A stretch of 64,000 nucleotides of DNA, taken from the NCBI RefSeq assembly GCF_900104945.1, contig NZ_LT629736.1, forward strand, positions 496,001-560,000, given 5' to 3'. The position numbers and the translations under genes were made by a program. The number at the start of each line of letters is the position of its first letter. Position 1 is the stretch's first letter. Below the pieces are notes generated by a model that saw only the letters and a list, made by a program, of their open reading frames with translations, searched no databases and was not told the DNA's origin. This document shows positions 40,691 to 50,722 of the stretch, piece by piece. The stretch comes from Halopseudomonas xinjiangensis (GTDB lineage Bacteria > Pseudomonadota > Gammaproteobacteria > Pseudomonadales > Pseudomonadaceae).

Positions 40691-41946
40691 GTCCTCAGCT
40701 CCATATGCGGACGTTTCATTGGCAGCAGGCCCTGAGGCCGCCAGATCATCATCAGAACCATCAGCAGGCCGAACAGCAGCATGCGGTACTCGTCGAATTC
40801 ACGCGCCATCTCGGGAAGGATGGTCATGATGATCGCGGCGAGGATGACGCCTAACTGCGAGCCCATGCCGCCGAGCACCACGATCGCGAGAATGATCGCC
40901 GATTCGATGAAGGTGAAGGATTCGGGGCTGATGAAGCCCTGGCGCGCAGCGAAAAAGCACCCGGCGAAACCGGCAAAGGTCGCACCGATGGTGAAGGCGC
41001 TGAGCTTGATCGCCGTCGGGTTCATGCCCAGCGAGCGGCAGGCAATCTCGTCTTCGCGCAGCGCTTCCCAGGCTCGTCCGATAGGCATGCGCAACAGGCG
41101 ATTGATGACGTACAGGGTCGCCAGTACCAGCAGCAGAGCCAGCACGTACAGGAAGATGATGCGATGAGTACCTTCGTAATCGATGCCGAAAAAGTCGTGG
41201 AAGGTCTGCACGCCCTCGCTGGCGCGTCGGCTGAACTCGAGACCGAACAGGGTCGGCTTGGGAATGCCGCCGATGCCGTTCGGGCCGTTGGTAACGTCGG
41301 TCCAGTTGTTCAGCAGGATACGGATGATCTCGCCGAAACCGAGCGTGACGATCGCAAGATAGTCACCGCGTAGGCGCAGTACCGGGAAGCCGAGCAGGAA
41401 GCCGAATAGCGCCGCCATGCCGCCCGCGACCAGTAACCCGGTCCAGAATCCGACGTCGAGATACATTGCCAGCAGCGCATAGGTGTAGGCGCCCACCGCA
41501 TAGAAGCCGACATAGCCCAGATCGAGCAGTCCGGCTAGGCCAACCACGATGTTCAGGCCCAGGCCCAGCATCACGTAGATCAGTACCAGCGTCGCCAGAT
41601 CGATACCGCCGCGGCCGGCAAAGAATGGCCAGACCAGTGCTGCGGCAATGAGGAAGCACCAGAACAGCCGGCGCACCGCGGGGTTGTCGCTGGCCCTGGT
41701 CAGGCTGGCCGGCGCTTTCGGTAGGCCGGGAGCGGCTTTCCACCAGGCAGTGAGGTGATCCCGAAACAGGTTGAAGAAAAACATGAAGGCTGCAGCGGCG
41801 GCGATTTTCCACCAGACATCGGGCCCCATGCCGGTGATCGACAGACCGGTGCCGACCTGTTCCAGGCGTACACCCATCAGCAATCCGGTGAGTACCAACA
41901 CGACGACGGCGGAGATGACTGCCGGTTTGAGGTTGTCGCGGATCAT
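40687..41946 (-). CDS. braE: Branched-chain amino acid ABC transporter permease (LivM/BraE)
   Basis: A 419-residue LivM-type permease. About 100 extra N-terminal residues with two or three helices precede the core, as usual for LivM of pseudomonads. Core segments include [20 protein letters not shown] and [20 protein letters not shown] (the loop that meets the ATPase). It overlaps both neighbours by four bases. Confidence 0.95.
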   Translation of the reverse strand: MIRDNLKPAVISAVVVLVLTGLLMGVRLEQVGTGLSITGMGPDVWWKIAAAAAFMFFFNLFRDHLTAWWKAAPGLPKAPASLTRASDNPAVRRLFWCFLIAAALVWPFFAGRGGIDLATLVLIYVMLGLGLNIVVGLAGLLDLGYVGFYAVGAYTYALLAMYLDVGFWTGLLVAGGMAALFGFLLGFPVLRLRGDYLAIVTLGFGEIIRILLNNWTDVTNGPNGIGGIPKPTLFGLEFSRRASEGVQTFHDFFGIDYEGTHRIIFLYVLALLLVLATLYVINRLLRMPIGRAWEALREDEIACRSLGMNPTAIKLSAFTIGATFAGFAGCFFAARQGFISPESFTFIESAIILAIVVLGGMGSQLGVILAAIIMTILPEMAREFDEYRMLLFGLLMVLMMIWRPQGLLPMKRPHMELRT

Positions 41947-42869
41947 ACCTTTTCAACCTCCGGACGGCCGAGAATACCGCTGGGCCGGAACAACAGGATC
42001 AGGATCAACAAACTGAAGGCGACGACGTCCTTGTACTCGCTGCTGAAGTAGCCGGCGGTAATCGCTTCGGTCACGCCGAGCAGCAGACCGCCAAGCACTG
42101 CGCCCGGGATACTGCCGATGCCGCCGAGTACCGCTGCGGTGAAGGCCTTGAGGCCAGCCATGAACCCGATGTAGGGGTTGATCACACCGTAATACATGCC
42201 CAGCAATACGCCGGCGACGGCTGCCAGAGCAGCGCCGATGACGAAGGTCAGCGCGATGACACCGTTGGTGTTGATGCCCAGCAGGTTCGTCATCTTCAGG
42301 TCTTCGGCGCAGGCGCGGCAGGCGCGCCCCATGCGTGAACGCGTAATGAACAGCGTCAACAGCGTCATGGTGATCAGGGTGACGACGAAGATGATGATCT
42401 GCATGTACGACAGGGTGGCGTGGAAACTCTCCTCCGGCCCGATCGTCAGCCCACCGGTAACCATGCTGGGCATGGCGATATCCCGCGAGCCCTGTGCCAG
42501 ACGCACCAGGTTCTGGAGGAAGATCGACATGCCAATCGCGGAAATCAGCGGGATCAGCCGGTTGCCGCCGCGGAGCGGCCGGTAGGCGACGCGCTCGATA
42601 CTGTAGCCGAAGGCGCTGGTGACGATCATGCTGAGCACGAAGGCGCCGAGGATCATCACCGGTAAATATTCGATGCCCATCAACGCCAGGGCCGCCAAAG
42701 CCATGAACGCGATGTAGCTGCCAATCATGTAAACCTCGCCATGGGCGAAGTTGATCATGCCAATGATGCCGTAGACCATGGTGTAGCCGATGGCGATAAG
42801 GGCATAGGTGCTGCCAACGGTCAGACCGTTCAGCAACTGCTGGATCAGGTAATACAGTGACTCGGGCAT
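41943..42869 (-). CDS. braD: Branched-chain amino acid ABC transporter permease (LivH/BraD)
   Basis: A 308-residue permease with about eight helices, the N-terminal [20 protein letters not shown] and the ATPase-contact loop [20 protein letters not shown]. It lies 105 bases downstream of braC, beyond an intra-operon terminator, so its expression should be lower than that of braC. Confidence 0.95.
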   Translation of the reverse strand: MPESLYYLIQQLLNGLTVGSTYALIAIGYTMVYGIIGMINFAHGEVYMIGSYIAFMALAALALMGIEYLPVMILGAFVLSMIVTSAFGYSIERVAYRPLRGGNRLIPLISAIGMSIFLQNLVRLAQGSRDIAMPSMVTGGLTIGPEESFHATLSYMQIIIFVVTLITMTLLTLFITRSRMGRACRACAEDLKMTNLLGINTNGVIALTFVIGAALAAVAGVLLGMYYGVINPYIGFMAGLKAFTAAVLGGIGSIPGAVLGGLLLGVTEAITAGYFSSEYKDVVAFSLLILILLFRPSGILGRPEVEKV

Positions 42870-42929
42870 GGCCAGGACACCTGGTATTTCAAGGGGAACA
42901 AATGCGGGTCGGGAAGGACGGCATCAAAA

Positions 42930-42965
42930 AATCAGGCCCGCCGGCGGAACCGGCGGGCCTGGGAT
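42930..42965 (-). terminator. Intra-operon terminator between braC and braD
   Basis: Arms CAGGCCCGCCGG and CCGGCGGGCCTG with a four-base loop; on the minus strand the stem is followed by ATTTTTTG. It lies about ten bases after the braC stop. It should cause most transcripts to end after braC and let a fraction read into braDEFG, matching the need for more binding protein than permease. Confidence 0.88.
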
Positions 42966-42974
42966 GTTTACTGC

Positions 42975-44102
42975 TTACTCGGTCATTGCGGTCTTGCTGG
43001 CGTCAGCGTGCCACTTGTATACGACAAAGTTGAAGTCTTTCAGATCGCCTTTCTCGTCGAAGGCCAGCGTGCCGGTAGGCGTTTCGAAGCTGTTGCTGCG
43101 CAATGCTTCGGCAACGCCGTCGGTGTCGGTAGAACCGGCGATGCGGATGCCGTCAGCGATGACCTGGACCGCAGCATAGGCCGGGAATACGAACGGACCG
43201 CTAGGATCTTCGTTCTTGGCCTTGAACGCTTCGACCAGCTCGGCGTTCTTCGGATCCTGATCGAATGCCTTGGGCAGAGTAACCAGCAAACCTTCGGATG
43301 CTTCACCAGCGATCGCGGAGATGTCGGTGTTACCCACGCCTTCCGGTCCCATGAAGCGGACGTTGAGGCCCTGCTCGGCGGACTGACGCAGGATCAGACC
43401 CAGCTCCGGGTGGTAACCGCCGTAGTAAACGAAGTCGACGTTTGCCTGGCGCAGTTTGGAGATCAGCGAAGAGAAGTCCTTGTCGCCGGCGGTAATACCT
43501 TCGAACACCGCAACTTCGACGCCGTTTTCTTTCAATACGTCGCGCACTGCGGTGGCGATACCTTCGCCGTACTGCTGCTTGTCATGGATTACTGCGACTT
43601 TCTTCGGCTTGATCTCTTCGACAATGTAGTTGCCTGCTGTCGGGCCCTGCAGGCTATCGAGACCGATAGTGCGAAACACCAACTCGTAGCCACGCTCGGT
43701 GATTTCCGGGCTGGTCGACGCAGCGGTGACCATCAGGATGCCTTCGTCTTCATAGATATCGGACGCCGGCTGGGTCGAGCTGGAGCACAGGTGGCCGACC
43801 ACAAACTGGATATCTTCGTTAACGATGCGGTTGGCGACGGCTACCGCCTGCTTGGGATCACACGCGTCGTCGAATACCACACCTTCCAGCTGGCTACCGT
43901 TTACGCCGCCAGCCTTGTTGATCTGTTCGATGGCCATCTTGGCGCCGATGAACTGCATGTCGCCGTACTGTGCTACTGGGCCGGTTACCGGGCCGGCCAA
44001 AGCGATCTTGATGGTGTCGGCGGCCAGCGAGAAACTGCTGACGCCAGCCAGAGCGGCTGCTGCAATAATCTGAGAAAGCGCTTTCTTGTGTGCCTTTTTC
44101 AT
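42975..44102 (-). CDS. braC: Leucine/isoleucine/valine-binding periplasmic protein
   Basis: A 375-residue type I periplasmic binding protein. After a signal peptide (cleavage near FSLAA) come ADTIKIALAGPVTGPVAQYG, the DDACDPKQAVAVAN and HLCSSSTQPASDIYEDEG segments (a disulphide pair), all nearly as in BraC of P. aeruginosa as I remember it. ATG 44102 is preferred; a GTG at 44114 would add four residues. Strong expression is expected given the terminator right behind it. Confidence 0.96.
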   Translation of the reverse strand: MKKAHKKALSQIIAAAALAGVSSFSLAADTIKIALAGPVTGPVAQYGDMQFIGAKMAIEQINKAGGVNGSQLEGVVFDDACDPKQAVAVANRIVNEDIQFVVGHLCSSSTQPASDIYEDEGILMVTAASTSPEITERGYELVFRTIGLDSLQGPTAGNYIVEEIKPKKVAVIHDKQQYGEGIATAVRDVLKENGVEVAVFEGITAGDKDFSSLISKLRQANVDFVYYGGYHPELGLILRQSAEQGLNVRFMGPEGVGNTDISAIAGEASEGLLVTLPKAFDQDPKNAELVEAFKAKNEDPSGPFVFPAYAAVQVIADGIRIAGSTDTDGVAEALRSNSFETPTGTLAFDEKGDLKDFNFVVYKWHADASKTAMTE

Positions 44103-44369
44103 TTTTCTGCTCACTTCGATGGTCCGTTAGAATGAAGTGGACGCCTGATGGCGCAGCGCCACACCTCTCCCGGTAACTGTACCGGAGCAGTTTAGCAACG
44201 GCGGGTTGCCGTGGAAACGAAACGGTAGCAATTTGTCGGGAAATGTCCTTAAACCGCAATAATGTTATCGATTGGCGACAGAAACGTCGTTTTGGTCACG
44301 CGTCTCGACCACTCGCCTGGCTGCGCGCGGGACGTTACCATGCGCGCTCGGACAATGCAGGGGAACGAG

Positions 44370-44675
44370 ATGATCGGTCAGGACGATACTTACGCCGCTA
44401 TAGTAGGCGCTACCGGGCGTATCGAATGGAAATCGCTTGAGCCACACTTCGCCCGGGGCGAGCTGCTGTGGGTCGATCCGCGGCTGGATCTGGTGGGCAC
44501 GGCCGAGGCGCTTATAAAGGATGACCGCGACGCCGTTGCGGGCTGGATGGAACGTGGCTTGCTCGGCCAGCTGAAGGATGACCAGGCCGCCGATTGGCAC
44601 CAGCGCGATCCCGATTCGCTATGGGCGGTGGTGATTCGCCCATGGGTACTGGTGCAGGAGCGGAGCGCAGACTGA
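44370..44675 (+). CDS. DUF2288 family protein
   Basis: A 101-residue soluble protein with ARGELLWVDPRLDLVGTAEAL and a WHQRDPDSLWAVVIRPWVLVQ C-terminus, fitting DUF2288, of unknown function. AGGGGAACG sits just before ATG 44370. A homologue stands next to braC in other pseudomonads. Divergent from braC with about 270 bases between. Confidence 0.82.
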   Translation: MIGQDDTYAAIVGATGRIEWKSLEPHFARGELLWVDPRLDLVGTAEALIKDDRDAVAGWMERGLLGQLKDDQAADWHQRDPDSLWAVVIRPWVLVQERSAD

Positions 44676-44677
44676 GC

Positions 44678-44699
44678 CGTCAGGTCAGGTCAGGTCAGG
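44678..44699. repeat. Short tandem repeat (TCAGG)4
   Basis: Four copies of a five-base unit lie between the DUF2288 stop codon and the stop codon of the convergent permease gene. Read on the minus strand, each unit holds a TGA, so successive copies give stops in all three frames right behind the permease. A copy-number change here would not alter either protein much. Confidence 0.75.
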
Positions 44700-45459
44700 C
44701 GAGTCGCGAGCGCAGCCAGCTGCTCGCGACATCGACCACGATAACCATCAACAGCATCGCCAGTATCACGCTCATGGCACGCTGCTGCTGAAACAGACTC
44801 AGCGTCACATAGAGCATCTGCCCCAGACCGCCCGCGCCGACGAAACCGAGCACCGCGGCCATGCGGATATTGTTTTCCCAGCGGTACAGACTGTACGCCA
44901 CCCATTGTGGCAGCACGTTGGGTAGGGTTCCGTAGAAGAATGCCGCTACCGCCCCGGCGCCGGCGCCCCGTAGCGCTTCGGCCGGTGAGATGGGAGCGTT
45001 CTCCAGTGCTTCGGCAAAAAGCCTGCCGAGCACCCCGCTGGTATGCAGTGCAATCGCCAGGGTACCGGCGAACGGACCCAGGCCTGCCGCCAGCACCATC
45101 AGGGCGGCCCACACCAGTTCAGGCACCGATCGTAGGGCGTTGAGCAGCAATCTTGCCAGGACCTTCGCAGTCTTCCCAAGCCGTCCGGCGGCGAGCAGGC
45201 TGAGCAGTGCGCCGAACAAGGCCGCTATCAATGAACCGATCGCCGATATCGCCAGGGTTTCCAGCGCGCCGTGACCAATCTGGGCAAGCCATGCGGGAGC
45301 GGTTTCCGGCGGAAAGAAACCACCTACGTAGGAGAACATGTGACCGCCGCTCTCGGAGCTGAACAGCGAAGCCAGCTCCAGATCGAGATAGCGAAACGAA
45401 GCGAGCAGGGCGCCAAGGATGGCCAGGATCCAGGCGAGCCCTTCGAGACGGCGGATCAT
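44695..45459 (-). CDS. PhnE-like ABC transporter permease (second)
   Basis: A 254-residue permease with about six helices and the EAA-type loop region HTSGVLGRLFAEALENAPIS plus [20 protein letters not shown], typical of PhnE/PtxC permeases. ATG 45459 overlaps the previous permease by four bases (ATGA). It probably pairs with that permease as a heterodimer. The longer upstream frame is an artefact. Confidence 0.88.
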   Translation of the reverse strand: MIRRLEGLAWILAILGALLASFRYLDLELASLFSSESGGHMFSYVGGFFPPETAPAWLAQIGHGALETLAISAIGSLIAALFGALLSLLAAGRLGKTAKVLARLLLNALRSVPELVWAALMVLAAGLGPFAGTLAIALHTSGVLGRLFAEALENAPISPAEALRGAGAGAVAAFFYGTLPNVLPQWVAYSLYRWENNIRMAAVLGFVGAGGLGQMLYVTLSLFQQQRAMSVILAMLLMVIVVDVASSWLRSRLA

Positions 45460-46295
45460 GCCAGCCTCTGGCGCAGCAGTGAGCTGAGCTGATCGGCGAA
45501 TAACACCAGAATGAGAAAGGTCGCCAGGATCGTCGCTACCTCGCCACCGGCAAACATGCGAATGGACAGATCGATCATCTGGCCCAACCCGCCAGCGCCG
45601 ACAAACCCCATAACCACCGAGGCGCGGATGGCGCATTCCCAGCGGTAGAGCGTGTAGGAGGTAAGCTCTTGTGCCGCGCTTGGCAGCAAGCCATAGAAAA
45701 ACGCAGCCAAACGCGAACTGCCCACATGCAATAATGCCTGCGCAGGGCGCTGATCGACCGACTCGTAGATTTCCGCATAGACCTTGCCCAGCATGCCGCT
45801 GTACGTGATGGCGATGGCCAGCACGCCGGCAGTCGGCCCCAGGCCGACCGCACGAACGAACAGTAGCGCCCAGACCAGTTCAGGCACGCTGCGCAGCACG
45901 ATCATCAGCAACCGCGCTGCGTAGCGAATCGATCGCCCCATCCATCCATGCTGCCTGCCAATAACGCCCGATATCGACAGTGCTCGTGTCGCGATCAGGC
46001 TCAACGGCACCGCCGCAATCAATGCCAGGGCCAGGCCTGCCGTCGCCATGGCCAGCGTTTGTAAGGTCGCTACCCACAGCAGGCCGAGAAAATCGTGGGA
46101 AACCTCTGGCGGCCAGAAGCCGTTCAGGAAAGCGCCGATGGTGGAAAGATTGCGCGAATCGAACAGTGCCGGGAGATCGAACTCGGTTACCACCAGCCCA
46201 GGCCAGAGCAGCACGAGGGCCAACGCGGTCATCAACAAGCGGGATAGCGCGGCCGGATCGCGTCGGGCGACCGGCGGGTCAGATATCACAGGCAT
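45456..46295 (-). CDS. PhnE-like ABC transporter permease (first)
   Basis: A 279-residue permease with about six helices; [20 protein letters not shown] and [20 protein letters not shown] are the phosphonate-type permease signatures. It resembles the following gene clearly, so the two arose by duplication. Its start lies ten bases inside the ATPase gene. Confidence 0.88.
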   Translation of the reverse strand: MPVISDPPVARRDPAALSRLLMTALALVLLWPGLVVTEFDLPALFDSRNLSTIGAFLNGFWPPEVSHDFLGLLWVATLQTLAMATAGLALALIAAVPLSLIATRALSISGVIGRQHGWMGRSIRYAARLLMIVLRSVPELVWALLFVRAVGLGPTAGVLAIAITYSGMLGKVYAEIYESVDQRPAQALLHVGSSRLAAFFYGLLPSAAQELTSYTLYRWECAIRASVVMGFVGAGGLGQMIDLSIRMFAGGEVATILATFLILVLFADQLSSLLRQRLA

Positions 46296-47122
46296 CTTGG
46301 TGCCGCAGACCTGACTGAAAAATGCGGCGGATCAGCCTGGGTGCGCAGGTCGCTTGATTGACGCTCATCGGCGACATCGATGTTGGCGTTGGCGTACAGC
46401 GCTTGCAGATCCGCTTCGGTGACGTCCGACGCCGGGCAGTCGAAAACCACTGCACCACTGCGCAAGCCCACGACGCGCGGGAAATGACGCAGCGCCAGAT
46501 CGACCGCGTGCAAGCTGGCAACTAGCGTGGCGCCGCGCTCCGCCGCCAACCGGTTCAACAGACCAAGCGTGTGGTCAGCCAGGTTGGGATCCATCGCCGA
46601 TACCGGTTCGTCCGCCAGGATCAGTTCCGCCTGCTGATAGAGCACGCGGGCAATGCCGACCCGCTGCAGCTGGCCGCCAGAGAGCTGGTCGCAGCGCTCG
46701 AACAGCTTGTCGTCCAGATCAAGAAGCCTGAGGGTGGCGCGTACCCCGGCGATATCCAGCGGATAGCACAGCGAAGCCAGTGCGCGCAGTGTCGACCATT
46801 GGCCAAGCCGACCAGCTGAAACGGCAGTGACGACTCGCTGGCGCGCCGGGAGAGGAGGGCTCTGGTGAATTAAGCCGATGCGCGAGCGCAAGCGTTTCAG
46901 CTGAGACCCAGACAGTATTACCGGTTCATCGCCAAACACGCGAAGGGTGCCGGTAGACGCCGGCAGGCTGCTTCCCATCACGCGCAGCAGGCTGGTCTTG
47001 CCCGCTCCGGACGGGCCGATTACCGCAACGCGCTCGCCGGCCTTGATGCATAAGTCGATGCCGTGCAACACCGGCTTGCCGCCGGGATGAGCAGCTCCCA
47101 CCCCGTCGAAGCGAATGCTCAC
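46286..47122 (-). CDS. PhnC-like ABC transporter ATPase
   Basis: A 278-residue ABC ATPase with Walker [14 protein letters not shown] (about 36-48), the PhnC-like [16 protein letters not shown]-loop, signature [15 protein letters not shown] and Walker [15 protein letters not shown]. Energises the two PhnE-like permeases. Overlaps the binding-protein gene by four bases. Confidence 0.9.
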   Translation of the reverse strand: MSIRFDGVGAAHPGGKPVLHGIDLCIKAGERVAVIGPSGAGKTSLLRVMGSSLPASTGTLRVFGDEPVILSGSQLKRLRSRIGLIHQSPPLPARQRVVTAVSAGRLGQWSTLRALASLCYPLDIAGVRATLRLLDLDDKLFERCDQLSGGQLQRVGIARVLYQQAELILADEPVSAMDPNLADHTLGLLNRLAAERGATLVASLHAVDLALRHFPRVVGLRSGAVVFDCPASDVTEADLQALYANANIDVADERQSSDLRTQADPPHFSVRSAAPRCL

Positions 47123-47988
47123 TGCAGCAGCCCGGCCGATCGGGCAGCCTGCTCGATGCCTTTGTAGTTTTCCGGGCTGGTCTCGATAAAGCGGCTGGCG
47201 CGTTGAAGATCGAGAATCGCCTTGTGTTCGGGGTTGGACGGGTCGAGCTTGAGAAACGCCTGTTCGATGCGCTCGGCCAGTTCAGGATCGAGGTCGCCGC
47301 GCACGGTCCAGTTGTAATCGTAGTAGGTCGGGGTGGTGGCGTAGGCGTGCACCTTGTCTGTGTCCACCTTGCCTTCTTCGATTAGCTTGTTCCACACCGA
47401 CGAGTTCAATGCGCCGCCGTCCACCCGACCGGAGGCAACCCAGGCGACGGTGGCGTCGTGGGCATTGGAGAAGGCCACCCGGCCGAAGAAGGCGTCGACA
47501 TCGATGTCGGCCTGCTGCAGAAAATAACGTGGCATCAGGTGGCCCGAGGTGGACGATACCGAGCCAAAGGCAAAGCTTTTGCCTTTGAGATCAGCATGTT
47601 CGTCAACGTCAGGGTTCGAGGCGATAAAGGTGCTGGTGAAAGCTGCATCCTGCTCACGTTGGACCAGCGGAATTGCGTCGCCGGTGCGCAGCCGTGCCTG
47701 AACGAAGGTGAACCCGCCCAGCCAGGCCAGATCCAGCCGGCCGGCATCGAGCGCTTCGACCACCCCGGCGTAGTCCGACACCGGCTGGAAGCGAACCTCC
47801 ATGCCGAGTTCGTTTTCCAGATACTTGCCGAGTGGCTCGAACTTGCGTTGCAGTTCGGTAGGTGCTTCGTCGGGGATGGCGGATACGCGCAGCACGGACT
47901 GCTCGGCAGCATGGGCGTAAGGCAAAGCAGCGGCAACAGACAGGCAGCACCCGGCCATGACGGCCAGGGGACGTTTAAGCTTCGACAT
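47119..47988 (-). CDS. PhnD-like periplasmic binding protein, putative selenate transporter
   Basis: A 289-residue periplasmic protein with a signal peptide (cleavage near AHA) and the type II fold of PhnD/PtxB. The stretches [54 protein letters not shown] and [14 protein letters not shown] match what I recall as the putative selenate ABC binding-protein family. The substrate is a family-level prediction; phosphonate, phosphite or another oxyanion remains possible. First gene of a four-gene coupled operon. ATG 47988 is preceded at short distance by GGAG. Confidence 0.82.
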   Translation of the reverse strand: MSKLKRPLAVMAGCCLSVAAALPYAHAAEQSVLRVSAIPDEAPTELQRKFEPLGKYLENELGMEVRFQPVSDYAGVVEALDAGRLDLAWLGGFTFVQARLRTGDAIPLVQREQDAAFTSTFIASNPDVDEHADLKGKSFAFGSVSSTSGHLMPRYFLQQADIDVDAFFGRVAFSNAHDATVAWVASGRVDGGALNSSVWNKLIEEGKVDTDKVHAYATTPTYYDYNWTVRGDLDPELAERIEQAFLKLDPSNPEHKAILDLQRASRFIETSPENYKGIEQAARSAGLLQ

Positions 47989-48254
47989 GTCATTTCTCCG
48001 GTTCAATAGCGGAAGACTCCCGACCGGGTGTCGAAGCCGGCCGGGGCGTGGCGCAAGTGTACTGAAAAGCGCGAGCCAGGCAAGGCGCGATGGCTATGCC
48101 AACCCCGCCGCCGCGAGTCGCGCCGCCCACCGGGCTATCGGATACCGCTGCTCTACTCATTGTGGAAGCGGCGACTCGCCGCGATAGCGTCTCCCAGCCC
48201 GCACAGACGGGTGAGCTTTTGCTAATCTGCTCCAGCCCACACTTGGAGGTGAAC

Positions 48255-49070
48255 ATGTCCTGGCTACTGGCTGCCAACCTGTCATTGCTTTTCACCGAAC
48301 AACCCTTGCCGGGCCGCATTGCTGCTGCGGCCGGTGCAGGATTCGATGGCGTGGAGATTCAGTTTCCTTACGAAATAGAACCGCAGCATCTGACCAGGCT
48401 GCTTGCCGATAGCGCCATGCCGCTGGCGCTGATCAACCTGCCAGCAGGGGATATGATGACGGGCGGCCCCGGCCTGGCGAGCGTGCCGGCTCGCGCCAGT
48501 GAATTCCACCAGGCACTTCAAGCAGCGCTACGCTATGCCGAGCGCGTCCGTCCGCAGCGCGTCAATATCCTGCCGGGTCGGCTGGCCGAAGGCATCGAGC
48601 CGGAAGCTGCAATCGATACCCTTGTCGATAATCTCCAGATAGCCTGCTCGGCATTCGAGTCGCTTGGCATTGGTGTCACCTTCGAAGCGATCAACCGGCA
48701 CGACATGCCGGGCTTTCTGATTGCCACGCCAGCCGAACAACGTCAGGTCATCGAGCGAGTCGCCCACGCCAATCTTTCAGCGCAGCTCGACTTTTATCAC
48801 ATGGCGCGCATGGACATTCCACCGGCCCAGGCAATCCGGGAATTGGTCGGTTCGATTGGTCATGTGCAGTTTGCTGATGTGCCCGGCCGGGGCATGCCGG
48901 GAAGCGGTGGGCTCGACTTCGCCGCAGCTTTCCGGGCGCTGGATGAAGCCGGTTACCAAGGATGGTTGGCCGCAGAATACCGGGCTGCGGGCATGACCTC
49001 TTCCGATCTCGGCTGGATCGAGCATTGGCGCGCCCAGCACTGGATCAGAACCCCGGCGTGCAACGAATAG
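48255..49070 (+). CDS. Hydroxypyruvate isomerase-family TIM-barrel protein
   Basis: A 271-residue sugar-isomerase-like barrel with ANLSLLFTEQPLPGRIAAAA, the acidic metal residues in GVEIQFPYE and VTFEAINRHDMPGF, and FYHMARMD, GHVQFADVPGR, LAAEYR near the end. This is the Hyi/OtnI pattern: isomerisation of hydroxypyruvate or a related 3-carbon or 4-carbon oxo acid. ATG 48255 has a strong TTGGAGGTGAAC site. It stands alone; its end overlaps the convergent lipoprotein by 26 bases. Confidence 0.87.
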   Translation: MSWLLAANLSLLFTEQPLPGRIAAAAGAGFDGVEIQFPYEIEPQHLTRLLADSAMPLALINLPAGDMMTGGPGLASVPARASEFHQALQAALRYAERVRPQRVNILPGRLAEGIEPEAAIDTLVDNLQIACSAFESLGIGVTFEAINRHDMPGFLIATPAEQRQVIERVAHANLSAQLDFYHMARMDIPPAQAIRELVGSIGHVQFADVPGRGMPGSGGLDFAAAFRALDEAGYQGWLAAEYRAAGMTSSDLGWIEHWRAQHWIRTPACNE

Positions 49071-49470
49071 TCTGGGCACTGGTGAGCTTTTCGCCCCGGC
49101 TACTTTTCAGCGAGCCGACGCTCTGCCAGCCGAGACGCTCTGCACTGAACACATAGGTTTCGCCTGGTTGGAACTGGTCGTAGGTCAGGCCGAGGATGCA
49201 GGTGCGATACTGCGGCTCGCCCATGGTGCCGCCACCTCCGGCGCCACCGGGCATCTCGTAGCGGAAGCGCACCTGCAATTCATGGGTGCCGGGTCGCAGA
49301 TCGGGAAAGTGAATGCCATCGACCAGTTCACCGTCGAGTCGATAAGCAGACAGCTGATCCATCGGCGCGGTGTCAAACTCGACTCGCGCACGATCGTCCG
49401 GTAACGGCGGCTGCGGCTGTTGTGCACAGCCCGCAGTCATCAATGCACACAGCGCGATAAGCTTACGCAT
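49045..49470 (-). CDS. Small lipoprotein of unknown function
   Basis: A 141-residue lipoprotein with lipobox MTAGC (lipid on C15). The body is beta-rich with VDGIHFPDLRPGTHELQVRF and a Gly-run EMPGGAGGGGTMG, resembling carbohydrate-binding-like folds seen in unnamed pseudomonad lipoproteins. The second of two tandem ATG codons (49470) is chosen because GGAGAG abuts the first. Confidence 0.72.
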   Translation of the reverse strand: MRKLIALCALMTAGCAQQPQPPLPDDRARVEFDTAPMDQLSAYRLDGELVDGIHFPDLRPGTHELQVRFRYEMPGGAGGGGTMGEPQYRTCILGLTYDQFQPGETYVFSAERLGWQSVGSLKSSRGEKLTSAQTIRCTPGF

Positions 49471-49665
49471 CATCTCTCCAGCCCTGTTTATCGTCTTCAC
49501 ACTGTAGCGAAAACCAGCGACTAACGCTGGATGCCATAAGCCGGGCTACTGAATGTCGATCACTTCCACTCATTAGGCTGGCACGCGCCGAAGATCGTCG
49601 GCATCCTATTCATCATAATTATGATCATTGGAGCTCTGAATCACCGGGGCGCAGAGGAGATGGCG

Positions 49666-50520
49666 ATGCAAGCGTTGAATGGCAAGGTTGCGGTTATTAC
49701 GGGCGGCGGCAGTGGACTGGGTCGCGAACTGGCGCTGAGCTGCGCCGCGCGCGCGATGAAGCTGGTGCTGGGCGACGTCGACGAGAAGGGCATGCAGGAA
49801 ACTGTGCGCCTGGTCGAAGAAGCACACGCAGGCACCGAGTCGGCCACCATGCGCCTGGACGTCTCCAAGCTCGAACAGATGCAGCAATTCGCCGACCTTG
49901 CCAAGAGCCGTTTCGGCGCCGCGCATGTCATCTTCAATAACGCTGGTGTGAGCGTCGGCGGACCGGCATGGGAAAACACCCCGCATGACTGGGAGTGGGT
50001 CATGGGTGTGAACCTGTATGGCGTGGTCTGGGGCGTCAAGGTCTTCACCCCGATGCTGATCGAGCAGAACGAAGGCCACATCGTCAACACCGCGTCGGCT
50101 GCCGGTTGGCTGAACGGGCCGAACATGGCGATCTACAACGTCTCCAAGCATGCGGTCGTTGCGCTGTCCGAAACGCTGGCGCTGGATCTGCGTGACATCA
50201 ACGCTAACGTAGGCGTTACCTGCCTGTGCCCGGCCTTCTTCCCTACCGGCATCCACGAATCCGCCCGCAACCGCCCGGCAGACAAAGCTCAGACCATCAC
50301 CCCAAGCGAGACCGCCCTAAAGCGCGCCGAGCTGACCAAGCAGGCGGTACAGAAGGGCAAGATCCAGGCGACCGACATCGCCGAGATGACGCTCAAGGCC
50401 GTGGAAGAAGACCAGTTCTACGTCTTCCCGCATCGCAAGATCAAGCAACTGATCGGGTTGCGTGCACAGGCGGCGGCGGACGAGAAAAAGGCCTTTGATT
50501 CGTTGAATCCGGTGCAGTGA
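49666..50520 (+). CDS. SDR-family oxidoreductase
   Basis: A 284-residue short-chain dehydrogenase of the classical type: cofactor motif TGGGSGLGRE (residues 12-21), NNAG (91-94), catalytic S144, Y157 and K161 (YNVSK). The Asp after the second strand (LGDVD) favours NAD over NADP. The extra C-terminal 30 residues are helical and basic. ATG 49666 lies six bases after GAGGAG. Substrate unknown. It ends 200 bases before the glycosylation genes and shows the host-like GC-rich codon use, so I leave it outside the island. Confidence 0.88.
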   Translation: MQALNGKVAVITGGGSGLGRELALSCAARAMKLVLGDVDEKGMQETVRLVEEAHAGTESATMRLDVSKLEQMQQFADLAKSRFGAAHVIFNNAGVSVGGPAWENTPHDWEWVMGVNLYGVVWGVKVFTPMLIEQNEGHIVNTASAAGWLNGPNMAIYNVSKHAVVALSETLALDLRDINANVGVTCLCPAFFPTGIHESARNRPADKAQTITPSETALKRAELTKQAVQKGKIQATDIAEMTLKAVEEDQFYVFPHRKIKQLIGLRAQAAADEKKAFDSLNPVQ

Positions 50521-50646
50521 AGTAGGTTTGTGCTTGAATCTGCTGGTACATCGGGAAAGTAAGCGGCGTCGGGAATCCGACGTCGTGGGAAATGTAGCCA
50601 AACGGCAATGAGGGAAATCGGAATATAAACAACGGCTAGGCTGGCG

Positions 50647-50662
50647 TGGCGCAGATTTTGCT
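50647..50662 (+). promoter_or_regulatory. Candidate sigma-54 promoter of the glycosylation operon
   Basis: TGGCGC (50647-50652), five-base spacer, TTGCT (50658-50662). Compared with TGGCAC-N5-TTGCT there is a single A-to-G difference, and the GG/GC distance is exact. The predicted start point, about 50673, lies 50 bases before the first gene. Confidence 0.55.
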
Positions 50663-50722
50663 TAGGTGTGCGTAGATGAGCGGAATATCAATTCGCTGAC
50701 CCGTACGGTGGAGCTTAGCAAC

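Noticed and set aside
44170..44185. Small inverted repeat CCGGTA-ACTG-TACCGG upstream of braC
   Set aside because: Six-base arms are too short to claim an operator without comparison to other bra promoters.
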